This document shows, piece by piece, positions 1-8,876 of a DNA stretch of 64,000 bases. Each line of letters starts with the position of its first letter. Position 1 is the first letter of the stretch. Location of the stretch: contig NC_011312.1 in assembly GCF_000196495.1 (NCBI RefSeq), positions 1,426,001 to 1,490,000 on the forward strand, given 5' to 3'. This stretch comes from Aliivibrio salmonicida LFI1238. GTDB taxonomy: Bacteria > Pseudomonadota > Gammaproteobacteria > Enterobacterales > Vibrionaceae. A program made the translations under genes and the position numbers. The notes beneath the pieces are model-generated. The model ran no database searches. It worked only from the letters and a program-made list of their open reading frames with translations, and was not told the origin of the DNA.

Positions 1-186
1 AAAATATTGTATTGGGATAAAACAGGATTCGCTTTATGGTACAAGCGATTAGATGAAGACCGCTTCAAATGGCCACGAAATATAAATAACGATACGTTAG
101 CATTATCAGAGCAGCAACTGACACTGCTATTACAAGGTTTTGATATCTTAGGACATCAACCGGTACATTATCAAACAACCCTTTAA
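1..186 (+). CDS. tnpB: IS66 TnpB accessory protein, C-terminal part
   Basis: The reading frame is open from base 1 and stops at 184-186, giving the last 61 residues. They match the C-terminal end of the TnpB encoded at 56240-56587 in the second copy, from KILYWDKTGFALWYKRLDED onward to the shared end HYQTTL. TnpB (IS66 Orf2) is a small protein needed for transposition of IS66-type elements; its biochemical role is poorly defined. The start lies outside the window, so this entry is partial only because of the window edge. Confidence 0.93.
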   Translation, partial: KILYWDKTGFALWYKRLDEDRFKWPRNINNDTLALSEQQLTLLLQGFDILGHQPVHYQTTL

Positions 187-257
187 ATAGTTGATTCTCA
201 GTCAAGAATAGGAGGCAACCGATTGATTACCTGTATTATCGTTATATAGTCATCTAC

Positions 258-1743
258 ATGACTGATAAAATAAAACCACTTCCTGATACCATTGACGAGC
301 TGAAAGCACTTGTGCTTCAGCTTGAAAATAAATATAACCGTCTTCTAGAGCAATTTCGGCTGGCTCAACATCAGCGCTTTGGTAAAAGCAGTGAATCTGA
401 CTCGACTCAATTTGATTTATTCAATGAAACAGAAGAAGAAATCATCATTGAAAATGATGACACACAAACGATTACCTACACTCGTCAAAAGCCAAAACGC
501 CAACGCTTACCTGAAGACTTACCGCGTACTGTTATTATCCACGACATAAAAGATAAAACTTGTAAGTGTTGCGGTCTAGAGATGCATGCGATGGGTAAAG
601 ACATCAGTGAAAAGTTGGAATTTGTACCAGCTAAAGTGGAAGTTATTCAACATGTTCGTCCTAAATATGCTTGCCGAAATTGTGAAAAAAACAATACTTC
701 AGTAGACATTAAACAAGCCCCAATGCCAGCGTCACCAATCCCTAAAGGGATTGCGACCGCAAGTTTACTTGCTCAAATTATTACGGCTAAATTTCAATAC
801 AGTCTTCCACTTTATCGTCAAGAAACGTTATTTCAGCAATGGGGTATCATTATTGGACGGCGAACGATGGCGGATTGGTTAATAAAATGCTCGGTACTAT
901 TTACCCCTCTTAATAACGAGTTACATCGTATTTTGCTTGAACAACCCACTCTGCATTGTGATGAAACAACGGTAAATGTGTTGGATGTTGAAAAAGCAAA
1001 ATGTTATATGTGGGTCTACTGCTCTGGCTATGATTCTCCAGGCTCTGGTGTTTTGCCTGGAATTGTACTTTATGATTATCAATCTAGCAGGCATGGCTAC
1101 CATCCAGTTAACTTTTTAAAAGTTATAACGGTATTTACATACCGATGGTTACCAAGGTTATGAACAAACTGAAGCGATTTTAGTTGGCTGTTGGGCACAC
1201 GCACGTCGACGATTTATTGAGGCTCAACGTGTTCAAGTAAAAGGGAAAACAGGGAGTGCAGATTGGGTATTGAGTAAAATCCAAAAGCTATACCGGATCG
1301 AATCGTTATTAAAAGAGGCTTCCCCTGAAGCCAAGTATGTTGCTAGGCAGACAGAAGCCCGCGATTTACTTAAAGAGCTCCGTGATTGGCTTGATAGCGC
1401 AGTTAGTCGAGTATCACCTAAAACAAAATTAGGTGAGGCGATTAGCTATACATTAAATCAATGGGATAAATTAGTTCGTTATATTGATGATGGATTGTTA
1501 TCTATTGATAACAATCGAGCAGAGCGAGCGGTTAAACCGTTTGTTATCGGCCGGAAAAACTGGTTATTTTCGGGTTCAACGGCTGGTGCAGATTCAAGTG
1601 CAATGCTTTACAGCATTGTAGAAACAGCAAAGGCAAACGGATTAATCCCTTACGATTATATTAGGTATTGTCTAGATCGTTTATGTGTTGGATCGCCAGA
1701 TATCGATTCACTTTTACCTTGGAATGTAAAAGACAAGGTGTAG
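258..1743 (+). pseudogene. tnpC: IS66 TnpC transposase, frameshifted
   Basis: TnpC is the DDE transposase of IS66 elements. The first frame (from 258) has the N-terminal coiled region and a zinc-finger-like CXXC pair (CKCCG), then the start of the catalytic domain (LHCDETTVNV). Compared with the copy at 54679-56168, two single G bases are missing, near 1122 and near 1130, so the frame runs out at 1163 after FLKVITVF. The rest of the catalytic domain continues in another frame to 1743 (SIDNNRAERAVKPFVIGRK). There is also a Met-to-Ile change near 1178. The gene is therefore inactive unless the frameshift is suppressed. The 5' part, which is broken in copy B, is intact here. Confidence 0.93.
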
Positions 1744-1763
1744 TTCCCCGCACGCTTACCAAT

Positions 1764-1797
1764 AAAAAACCGAATCATGAATGTGATTCGGTTTTTT
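1764..1797. terminator. Bidirectional rho-independent terminator
   Basis: A-rich and T-rich tracts flank the stem AACCGAATCA/TGATTCGGTT with a 7-base loop. It lies 44 bases beyond the stop of the minus-strand transporter gene at 1841 and probably serves that gene. IS66 copy A ends 4 bases before it. Confidence 0.8.
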
Positions 1798-1840
1798 ATG
1801 TACGAAATAAAGCGATTATAACACTCGCTTTATTTATTGA

Positions 1841-3307
1841 TTAAGACTGCAAACTCTCGTCTTCAGAATCAATCTCGCCTTTTCCTTTTGATTTTACAAT
1901 CACCAAGCCTGCAATAACAAACGAAGAAACAACACCAGTGATGGTTGATAGCGTCATTGGTAAGCCAAAGCCAAGTTGATGGTTACTTAAAATAAACGTA
2001 ATACAAACACTTGTCATAAAGATAGCAGGGACGGTACTTACCCAATGCAGTTTATTGTGACGAAGTAGGTAAGCTGAGGCTGTCCATAACATCATTACTG
2101 CGGTGGTTTGGTTAGCAAAACCGAAGTAGCGCCAGATAATACCGAAGTCAACTTGTGTTAATACTGCACCAAGAACAAACAGTGGAAGCGCCATTAATAG
2201 ACGGTTACGAAGTGTTTTTTGTTCCATGTTGAACTATTCAGCAAGGATTAAACGGCTTGAGCGGAATGCTGTGTCACCCGATGTGATTGGTAGGATAACA
2301 ACACCTAAGAAAGCGAGGATGCCGCCAAAAGTACCTAAAAGACCAAATGAAGAGGCATAAACGACGTTTCCAGGGCCACCATTTGCGACAGCCGCTTGAA
2401 GTGTTTCCATGCTATCAAAGAAAGACAGAGCAATGGCACACCAGATAAGCGCGATAATACCTTCACCAATCATTGCACCGTAAAACACGAAACGGCCATT
2501 TTTTTCATTTTCCATACAGCGCGCCATTAATGGTGATTGCGTTGCGTGGAAACCTGAGATTGCACCACAAGCAATCGTGATGAATAGAGCAGGCCATAGC
2601 GGTAAATCATTTGGATTCATGTTTGTGAACATTTGGCTCGGTTCGTAGCTACCAAGAACGGAGTGATCACTTGATAATGCAATGGCTGAAATTAGACCAA
2701 CAGACATGAAAATCAATAGAGCGCCAAATAATGGATAGAAGCGACCGATGATTTTATCTACCGGCACGATCGTCGCCAAGATATAGTAACCAAAAATGAT
2801 AACAACCATTGATGTCATCGTGACACCTAAATCAAATTGGTCATTCATTAGGTTTGTTAGCATACTTGCTGGAGCCGATACAAAGACAACACCAACAAGA
2901 AGAAGTAGAACAATCGCGAACACATTCATAAAGTGTTTTGCGCCATTGCCTAAGTATTTTCCGGTAATCGTTGGTACTGAAGCCCCACCATTACGAATAG
3001 ATAACATACCTGAGAAATAATCGTGTACTGCACCGGCAAAAATACAGCCAAGTACAATCCATAACATAGCTGCAGGGCCGTAAAGGGCACCCATGATTGG
3101 GCCAAAAATTGGACCGACACCTGCAATGTTTAGAAGTTGAACCAGATAGACTCGTGGTGTCGACATTGGTACAAAATCAACGCCGTCTGTTTTTGTGTAA
3201 GCGGGGTTTTTTCGGTCTTCTTTAATGCCGAAGATTTTTTCAATAAATGCGCCGTAAATAAAGTCGCCACCAATCAGTGCAGCAACGCAAGTTAGAAACC
3301 AAACCAT
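1841..3307 (-). pseudogene. BtsT/CstA-family pyruvate transporter with in-frame amber stop
   Basis: CstA/BtsT-family proteins are multi-pass inner-membrane transporters; E. coli BtsT is a pyruvate/H+ symporter and relatives are induced by pyruvate through BtsSR. Here the reading frame runs from ATG at 3307 for 357 codons, meets TAG at 2236-2234, and continues in the same frame for another 131 codons to 1841. The amber falls in ...RLILAE-stop-FNMEQKTLRN..., inside an otherwise uninterrupted hydrophobic protein of about 489 residues. The lost part holds the last three or so membrane segments, so the 357-residue product is probably inactive. An SD (AAGGA) precedes the start. The adjacent btsSR genes and the boxes at 3405-3453 support the substrate. 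Suppression of the amber codon cannot be excluded. Confidence 0.85.
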
Positions 3308-3404
3308 AATTCATTCCTTGTAAAAGTTATCTAATGTAATAATAGGTAAATTAATATGTTGGTTATCATACTGATGGGCGTAAAGAGTTCACGCCCAAAA
3401 AAGG

Positions 3405-3453
3405 TGAGTGGTTAAGATAAGAGGTTAAGTGGTGTTATTTAATGTTAAGTGGT
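3405..3453 (-). promoter_or_regulatory. Three BtsR-type direct repeats upstream of the pyruvate transporter
   Basis: Read on the minus strand, ACCACTCA (3412-3405), ACCACTTA (3433-3426) and ACCACTTA (3453-3446) are spaced 21 and 20 bases apart, with gaps of 13 and 12. All three fit the motif I recall for E. coli BtsR/YehT (ACC[G/A]CT[C/T]A repeated with about a 13-base gap). They sit between btsR and the transporter gene. A possible -10 element, TATGAT on the minus strand, is at 3370-3365, which places the boxes directly upstream as expected for an activator. Confidence 0.7.
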
Positions 3454-3490
3454 TTTTGTTCGTGTAACGATGACGTTATAAAAAATAAAT

Positions 3491-4207
3491 TTAGCATTGT
3501 ATGCCAAGACGTTCTTTAATTTCTTTAAGATGCCGACGACTTACTTGGGCCACGTGACCACTTTGCGTTACAGTGTCACTTGTGCCATTGTCATGCAATT
3601 TAATCTCTCTAATGAAATGGGGATTAATTAAAAACTGGCGGTGACAGCGGATCAATGGCGTTTTTTCTTCAAGGACTTTTAGAGTCAGTTGAGTGCATGC
3701 TTTTTCTGTTTTTGTCAGCAACTCAACCCCAGATGCTTGAATGCTAGCCACTTCAATATCATGAGAGGGCAAAAGAAGAATGCGGTTATGACCAGAGCAG
3801 GGGATCAATTCAATCTCTGTTTGAGCAATAGGGGATAGATCTTGTTTTGTCTCTGCGGCTAATAAACGTTTGACTGTTTTTTTAAGACGGCATGGGTCGA
3901 TGGGTTTTAAGAGATAATCAAAGGCATTATCCTCAAAGGCTTTTACTGCAAATTCATCATAAGCGGTAACAAAGACAACATTAGGCATCGTATCAGGATC
4001 AAGCATGCTAATAAGATCCATTCCTGTGATCTTAGGCATCTGAATATCCAAAAATACAACGTCAGGTTTATGTTGGTTAATTTGCTTTAAGCCATCAATG
4101 GCATTACCGCACTCCGCTATGATCTCAATGTGACCAATTTCATTCAGTTGTTCAATTAACTCTTCACGAGCAAACAATTCGTCGTCAATCACAATGGCTT
4201 TAAGCAT
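3491..4207 (-). CDS. btsR: LytTR-family response regulator, BtsR-like
   Basis: This 238-residue protein has an N-terminal receiver domain (about 1-120, phospho-acceptor Asp in DVVFLDIQMPKITG, conserved Lys in DYLLKPID) and a C-terminal LytTR DNA-binding domain (about 135-238, with the CHRQFLINPHFIREI segment). Length and architecture match E. coli BtsR/YehT (239 residues). It overlaps the 3' end of the sensor kinase gene by 8 bases, so the two are translated as an operon. The inferred role is activation of the neighbouring transporter gene through the repeats at 3405-3453. Unlike its apparent target, the regulator is intact. Confidence 0.9.
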   Translation of the reverse strand: MLKAIVIDDELFAREELIEQLNEIGHIEIIAECGNAIDGLKQINQHKPDVVFLDIQMPKITGMDLISMLDPDTMPNVVFVTAYDEFAVKAFEDNAFDYLLKPIDPCRLKKTVKRLLAAETKQDLSPIAQTEIELIPCSGHNRILLLPSHDIEVASIQASGVELLTKTEKACTQLTLKVLEEKTPLIRCHRQFLINPHFIREIKLHDNGTSDTVTQSGHVAQVSRRHLKEIKERLGIQC

Positions 4208-5882
4208 GAGTAATAGTCTCTACTGGCAAATGAATAGTGGCTTTGGTTTGTTGGTTTTCAATGCAGGACATTGTTAATCCAAAGGCATCACCAAATTGAT
4301 TTTTTAAACGTTTATCAACAATGTTCGTTCCTAATCCATCGCTGTTTTCTTGTTCTATGTATAACCCGGCATTATCGATAACTTCTAAAATGACTTGGTG
4401 ATGAGAAAGATAGGCTTTAATTGTAATTTCTCCCTCTTCAAACATATTTGACGTTCCATGCTTGATGGCATTTTCAACTAGCGGCTGCAACGTAAAAGTG
4501 GGCAGCTTTAATGAATATAAACGTTCATCAATGTCCATATTTACGGTTAATCGGTCAGCAAAACGGGCGAGCTCAATCTCTAGATAAGATTGTACGTGAT
4601 GTAACTCTTCTTTTAAGGTGACTTGCTCAAAGTTCTGTTTTAAATTTCGGCGGAAAAATTGAGATAAATGCTGAATAAGTTCTCTTGCTCTATTTGGGTC
4701 GCGACGAATAACTGCACTGATGGTATTTAATGCATTAAATAGGAAGTGGGGGTTCACTTGAGCTTGCAATAACCGTAATTCAGCTTGAGTTAATAAGGTC
4801 TGTTGTTGTAAATATCGTCCCGCAAGAATTTGGTTTGAGAGCAGTTTAGCAATACCTTCACCCAACGTAAGGTTGATATAGGAAAATAATTTACGTTTCG
4901 GTTCATACAGTTTAATGGTTCCAATTACCTCATTATTTACACCAATGAGTGGGATAACTAAGGCTGAACCTAACTTGCATTTGTCATTAATTGAGCATTG
5001 GTAAGGGTGCTCATCCCCATCAATGTACATCACCTTGCTTTGTATAATTGCTTTTCGTGTGTAATCTGAGGCAATAGGGGTTCCCGGCAAATGGTGATCA
5101 TCACCGATACCAATAAAAGCCAATATTTTTTCTTTATCGGTAATCGAAACAGCACCAACCCCTGTTTCTTCATAAATTATTTTAGCAATTTGTTCGCTGT
5201 TTTCTTGGTTAAAGCCTTGGCTTAAAATACCCACTGAACGTTGTGCAATATTCAGTGCTTTATTAGAGAAAGCGGCAGAATATTTTTCGTAAATTGCTTT
5301 TCTATCTTGGATAATACTCATGAACATGGCTGCACCAATAGAGTTAGCAACAATCATCGGTAAAACGATAGATGAAACGAGTACATAAGCTTGGTCAAAT
5401 GGCTTTGCAACGATGAGAATGATCGCCATTTGAAGTAATTCAGCGATAAAGGCGATCATTAAGACCGTTCTTGGTCTAAACAACTGGTCTATTTGATTCT
5501 TTCTCAGAAAGTATAAATGAAACAAACCACCTAATAGTCCTTCTGCCGTCGTTGATATTGCACAGGCTAAATCGGTAAATTCACCCATAGAATAGCGATG
5601 TAATCCTCCTGTGAGTCCAACTAAAAAACCAACTAAAGGCCCACCTAATACACCGCCCATAACGGCACCAATCGCACGGGTATTTGCGATGGCATCTTGA
5701 ATAGCGAGTCCAAAATACGTGCCTAAAATGCAGAAGCCAGAAAAAATGATGTAGCAAAGGAAGCGGTGACTCCAACGACCAGAAATCGTCGTAATAGGAA
5801 GAAATAAAGGCGTTTTACTTAATAGGTAAGCAAGAACAAGATAAACGCTTAATTGCTGTAAAAGGGAAAACACCAATTCCAT
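4200..5882 (-). CDS. btsS: LytS-family sensor histidine kinase, BtsS-like
   Basis: This 560-residue inner-membrane kinase is the size of E. coli BtsS/YehU. The N-terminal half is a 5TM-LYT sensor domain (about 1-195, with the glycine-rich GGVLGGPLVGFLVGLTGG segment). A GAF-like domain follows (about 215-350), then the HisKA_7 module with phospho-acceptor His379 in QVNPHFLFNALNTI, and a HATPase domain with the N box PLVENAIKHG. BtsS of E. coli senses external pyruvate with high affinity. The first gene of the two-gene btsSR unit, it starts with ATG at 5882 and overlaps btsR. Confidence 0.9.
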   Translation of the reverse strand: MELVFSLLQQLSVYLVLAYLLSKTPLFLPITTISGRWSHRFLCYIIFSGFCILGTYFGLAIQDAIANTRAIGAVMGGVLGGPLVGFLVGLTGGLHRYSMGEFTDLACAISTTAEGLLGGLFHLYFLRKNQIDQLFRPRTVLMIAFIAELLQMAIILIVAKPFDQAYVLVSSIVLPMIVANSIGAAMFMSIIQDRKAIYEKYSAAFSNKALNIAQRSVGILSQGFNQENSEQIAKIIYEETGVGAVSITDKEKILAFIGIGDDHHLPGTPIASDYTRKAIIQSKVMYIDGDEHPYQCSINDKCKLGSALVIPLIGVNNEVIGTIKLYEPKRKLFSYINLTLGEGIAKLLSNQILAGRYLQQQTLLTQAELRLLQAQVNPHFLFNALNTISAVIRRDPNRARELIQHLSQFFRRNLKQNFEQVTLKEELHHVQSYLEIELARFADRLTVNMDIDERLYSLKLPTFTLQPLVENAIKHGTSNMFEEGEITIKAYLSHHQVILEVIDNAGLYIEQENSDGLGTNIVDKRLKNQFGDAFGLTMSCIENQQTKATIHLPVETITHA

Positions 5883-6044
5883 GATGGGTCTCTATATATA
5901 AAGCAGGATAGTTAGTGTAATCGGAAATGTGCAGAGAGTCTAAATAGAAGAGGGAGAAATTTATTTTATTGTTACGGAGTCGTAAAAAGAAGGTTTACTT
6001 ATGGGAATTGCATAAATGGAATATAAGATTCCATAATTGGTAGT

Positions 6045-6086
6045 TGTGATGTTCGTCACTCGTAAATAGAATGCGCACGCTAAATA
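6045..6086 (+). promoter_or_regulatory. Candidate CRP site and class II promoter for satP
   Basis: TGTGATGTTCGTCACT at 6045-6060 fits the CRP consensus TGTGA-N6-TCACA with one mismatch. A -10-like TAAATA lies at 6081-6086. A start site near 6094 would put the centre of the CRP box at about -41, the class II arrangement. A CRP-activated acetate permease gene makes physiological sense. The spacing argument is mine and the start site is unmapped. Confidence 0.55.
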
Positions 6087-6123
6087 CTTTTTTAATCATT
6101 ACACTTTTTTTTGAGGCTCCAGC

Positions 6124-6713
6124 ATGTCAAATAAACTTGCGAATCCAGCACCATTAGGCTTATGGCTTTTGGTATGACAACTGTGTTATTAAACCTGCAT
6201 AACGCTGGTTTCTTTCCTTTAAATACTGCGATCTTATCAATGGGTCTTTTTTACGGTGGCATCGCGCAAGTAATTGCAGGCATCATGGAGTATAAAAAAG
6301 GTAACACGTTTGGTACGACTGCATTTACTTCTTACGGTTTCTTCTGGTTGTCGTTAGTTGGTCTAATTCTTATGCCTGAAATGGGCCTAGGCCAAGCAAC
6401 ATCACCTGCTTTCATGGGTTGGTATCTTGCAATGTGGGGTGTTCTAACATTCTTCTTGTTCTTGGGTTCATTTAATTATCCACGTGCTAAGCAAGTGGTA
6501 TTTGGTAGCTTAACTATTTTGTTCGCATTGCTTTCAGCTCGCGATTTCACAGGTAGCGTAGTAATTGGCCACATGGCTGGTTATGTAGGTCTATTCTGTG
6601 GTTTCAGTGCAATGTACTTCTCTATGGCTCAAGTCATTAACGGTGAGTACGGTCGTACTGTATTGCCTGTTGGTGAAATGAAAGCGAAAGAAGCAGCAAC
6701 TGTTACTGCATAA
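6124..6713 (+). pseudogene. satP: SatP/YaaH-family acetate-succinate transporter, frameshifted
   Basis: SatP proteins (AceTr family) are six-helix inner-membrane acetate/succinate-proton symporters of about 188 residues. A good SD (GAGG, 8 bases upstream) points to ATG at 6124, which begins MSNKLANPAPLGL, the family N-terminal signature NPAPLG. The frame then stops at TGA 6175-6177. From ATG 6162 a second frame gives MAFGMTTVLLNLHNAGFF and the rest of the protein to 6713. One base is missing at about 6159-6162: restoring an A gives the continuous family sequence LGLMAFGMTT. Translation from 6162 would lack the NPAPLG motif and has no SD, so loss of function is likely. Confidence 0.85.
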
Positions 6714-6747
6714 GTGTTAACTTATAAATAACCGTTTATAGAATAGT

Positions 6748-6786
6748 AAAAGGCAGCTTGCTAATAATTAGTAAGCTGCCTTTTTT
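6748..6786. terminator. Bidirectional terminator between satP and the small ORF
   Basis: GGCAGCTTGCT and AGTAAGCTGCC form a long, nearly perfect stem around a short AT-rich loop, with A-rich sequence before it and TTTTTT after it. It lies 35 bases after the satP stop and 17 bases from the stop of the converging small ORF. Confidence 0.85.
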
Positions 6787-6802
6787 GTATGTGATGCTTT
6801 AG

Positions 6803-6964
6803 TTATTGATATAGGCTCAATAATGCCTCTTGAGTGTCAGCTATCTTACTTTCAATATCATTCGTGGATTCAATACCTAGTTGTGCTTTCGCTTCTTCTT
6901 TAGATAATCCTAGGTGACAGCAAAGCATATCAATTGCCATTAGGTAAGTTTGTTGTTCTGCCAT
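6803..6964 (-). CDS. Small hypothetical protein, 53 residues
   Basis: ATG at 6964-6962 is preceded by a clear SD (AAGGA, 7 bases upstream) and opens a 53-codon frame ending in TAA at 6805-6803. The product starts MAEQQTYLMAIDMLCCHLG and looks like a small soluble helical protein (LSKEEAKAQLG, then IESKIADTQEALLSL). It has neither a signal peptide nor a membrane segment. The good SD, the terminator just past its stop and codon usage like its neighbours support a real gene. I do not recognise the family. Confidence 0.6.
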   Translation of the reverse strand: MAEQQTYLMAIDMLCCHLGLSKEEAKAQLGIESTNDIESKIADTQEALLSLYQ

Positions 6965-7271
6965 GTTCAATCCTTGATGTTATTACTCATGATTTTTCTT
7001 GATCACAAAGTAAGTTGAATTACTTGCTTTGACAATACGACCAAAGTCTAAAGTGATTTTATTCTCGGTTATTTGAGTGAAGAGAAACGGAAAGAGAATA
7101 GAAAGGTGAATAGATAAAAGAAAGTGTATCAAAGTGCGTCAAACCCTTGTATTTGTGGGAAATGACACTATCTTATGCATATACCTATTAAACGTGCTAG
7201 ATGCGTTTGGTGTCTGCTCAAAAAAACAAAATCAATGAGTAGAATTAAATTATTAATCGGAGAAAGAATAA

Positions 7272-8147
7272 ATGAAGCGTATTGCGCTGTTTTTAGCAAC
7301 AAACTTAGCGGTAATGATCGTATTCAGTATTGTATTGAATATTGTTTATGCAGTCACGGGGATTCAGCAAGGTAGCCTATCTGGCTTACTGGTTATGGCC
7401 GTATTATTTGGTTTTGGTGGTTCATTAGTTTCTTTATTAATGTCCAAAAAAATGGCATTACGTTCAGTGGGTGGTGAAGTTATTGAACAACCACGTAATG
7501 AAACTGAACATTGGTTAATGGAAACCGTTTCTCGCCAAGCGCAACAAGTGGGCATTGGTATGCCGACTGTAGCGATTTACGATTCACCAGATATGAATGC
7601 GTTTGCAACGGGTGCAAAACGTGATGACTCTCTAGTCGCTGTATCTACTGGTTTATTACATAACATGACTCGTGATGAGGCAGAGGCTGTTTTAGCGCAT
7701 GAAGTGAGCCATATTGCTAACGGTGATATGATTACGATGACATTAATGCAAGGTGTCGTGAATACCTTCGTTATCTTCTTATCTCGTATGATCGCCAATG
7801 CAGTGAGTGGGTTTACTTCTAATGATGAAGAAGGTGAGGGCGAAGGCGGTAGCTTTATGACTTACTTTATTGTATCAACGGTATTAGAAATTGCGTTTGG
7901 TTTCTTAGCCAGTTTCTTAACGATGTGGTTCAGCCGTCATCGTGAGTTTTATGCGGATGCAGGTGCTGCTAATTTAGTCGGTAAAGATAAAATGATAGCG
8001 GCTCTTGAGCGCCTACGAATGGGACAAGAATCTCAACTTGAAGGCTCTATGATGGCATTTGGTATTAATGGTAAAAAGTCACTGACTGAGCTATTAATGA
8101 GCCATCCACCACTAGAAAAACGTATTAACGCACTGCGTCAGTTATAA
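7272..8147 (+). CDS. htpX: Membrane zinc metalloprotease HtpX
   Basis: HtpX is an M48-family inner-membrane protease that works alongside FtsH in clearing misfolded membrane proteins. The 291-residue product has two N-terminal hydrophobic segments (about 4-25 and 35-57), the zinc site HEVSH at 143-147, a further hydrophobic pair around 155-215, and the third ligand region REFYADAGAA. Length is normal (E. coli 293). An SD (GGAGAAAG) precedes ATG 7272. It is followed by its own terminator and nothing is broken. Confidence 0.96.
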   Translation: MKRIALFLATNLAVMIVFSIVLNIVYAVTGIQQGSLSGLLVMAVLFGFGGSLVSLLMSKKMALRSVGGEVIEQPRNETEHWLMETVSRQAQQVGIGMPTVAIYDSPDMNAFATGAKRDDSLVAVSTGLLHNMTRDEAEAVLAHEVSHIANGDMITMTLMQGVVNTFVIFLSRMIANAVSGFTSNDEEGEGEGGSFMTYFIVSTVLEIAFGFLASFLTMWFSRHREFYADAGAANLVGKDKMIAALERLRMGQESQLEGSMMAFGINGKKSLTELLMSHPPLEKRINALRQL

Positions 8148-8175
8148 TACTGTTAACGTTTATGTGATTGTGATG

Positions 8176-8203
8176 AAACCCGAGATTATTCTCGGGTTTT
8201 TTA
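8176..8203 (+). terminator. Terminator after htpX
   Basis: AAACCCGAG and CTCGGGTTT form a perfect 9-base stem with a 6-base loop, followed by a T run. It lies about 30 bases after the htpX stop. Confidence 0.85.
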
Positions 8204-8290
8204 TATCCAGAAACGACATAAATCTTTTACCTATCTACATTACGAGTTATAGTCTGCCTCTAATTTATATTAAGACATTTAGGATTTACC

Positions 8291-8785
8291 TTGACTAATA
8301 ACGACGTTCTACGACGCATTCGCTATACTTTTGATTTCGACGATACAAAAATGATCGCCCTATTTGGTGCAGCAGATCTTAAAGTAACTCGTGAAGAAGT
8401 ATGTAACTGGTTAAAATCAGACGAAGATAAAGATTACAAAAGCTGTCAAGATGTTCAATTAGCAACGTTTCTAAATGGTTTCATCAATGATCGACGTGGT
8501 AAGCGTGAAGGCGAGCAACCAAAGCCAGAGCAAAAACTAACGAACAACATTATTCTTAAAAAATTACAGATTGCTTTGAATTTAAAAGCGGATGAAGTAT
8601 TAGACTTAATGAAGTTAGTTAACTTCCGTCTAAGTAAGCATGAATTGAGTGCATTCTTCCGTAAAGCCGATCATAAACACTACCGTATTTGTAAAGATCA
8701 AGTGTTACGTAACTTCCTACAAGGCGTTCAATTTGATTTACGTGGTGAAGTAACAGAAGAAGATGAAGAAAACGAAAGCGAATAA
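8291..8785 (+). CDS. yehS: DUF1456 protein YehS
   Basis: The 164-residue protein contains two copies of the DUF1456 repeat, each starting NN.(V/I)L..(I/L) and ending in a segment like L..FLNGFINDRRG (about 3-68) or LRNFLQGVQFDLRG (about 86-153). The function is unknown. In E. coli yehS sits next to the btsSR (yehUT) genes. Here it lies 2.4 kb from btsSR with satP and htpX between, so the association is loosened but still visible. The start is TTG at 8291 with AGGA 6 bases upstream; I see no better ATG. Confidence 0.88.
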   Translation: MTNNDVLRRIRYTFDFDDTKMIALFGAADLKVTREEVCNWLKSDEDKDYKSCQDVQLATFLNGFINDRRGKREGEQPKPEQKLTNNIILKKLQIALNLKADEVLDLMKLVNFRLSKHELSAFFRKADHKHYRICKDQVLRNFLQGVQFDLRGEVTEEDEENESE

Positions 8786-8809
8786 GCGTTTTTTCTTCTC
8801 ACCATAATA

Positions 8810-8846
8810 AAAAACCACGATGTCATTTACTGAATCGTGGTTTTTT
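8810..8846. terminator. Bidirectional terminator between yehS and the outer-membrane-type gene
   Basis: AAAACCACGA and TCGTGGTTTT form the stem, with an A run before and a seven-T run after. It separates two convergent genes. Confidence 0.85.
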
Positions 8847-8876
8847 TATGTGCGTTATTTTAGTTTCGTTTCTACA

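Larger units (their letters stand above)
1..1759 (+). mobile_element. IS66-family insertion sequence, copy A (left part outside window)
   Basis: This is the right-hand part of an IS66-type element: the end of tnpB, a frameshifted tnpC and the right terminal inverted repeat, which ends in CCCCGCACGCTTAC at 1759. A second copy in the opposite orientation lies at 54663-56979 and shows the same ends (GTAAGCGTGCGGGG), which fixes the boundary. The element's left end is before base 1, so target duplication cannot be checked here. The 8 bases after the end are CAATAAAA and run straight into a host terminator. Confidence 0.93.

Noticed and set aside
7175..7375. Open frame overlapping the start of htpX
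   Set aside because: It overlaps htpX in another frame, has no good SD and no protein-like pattern.
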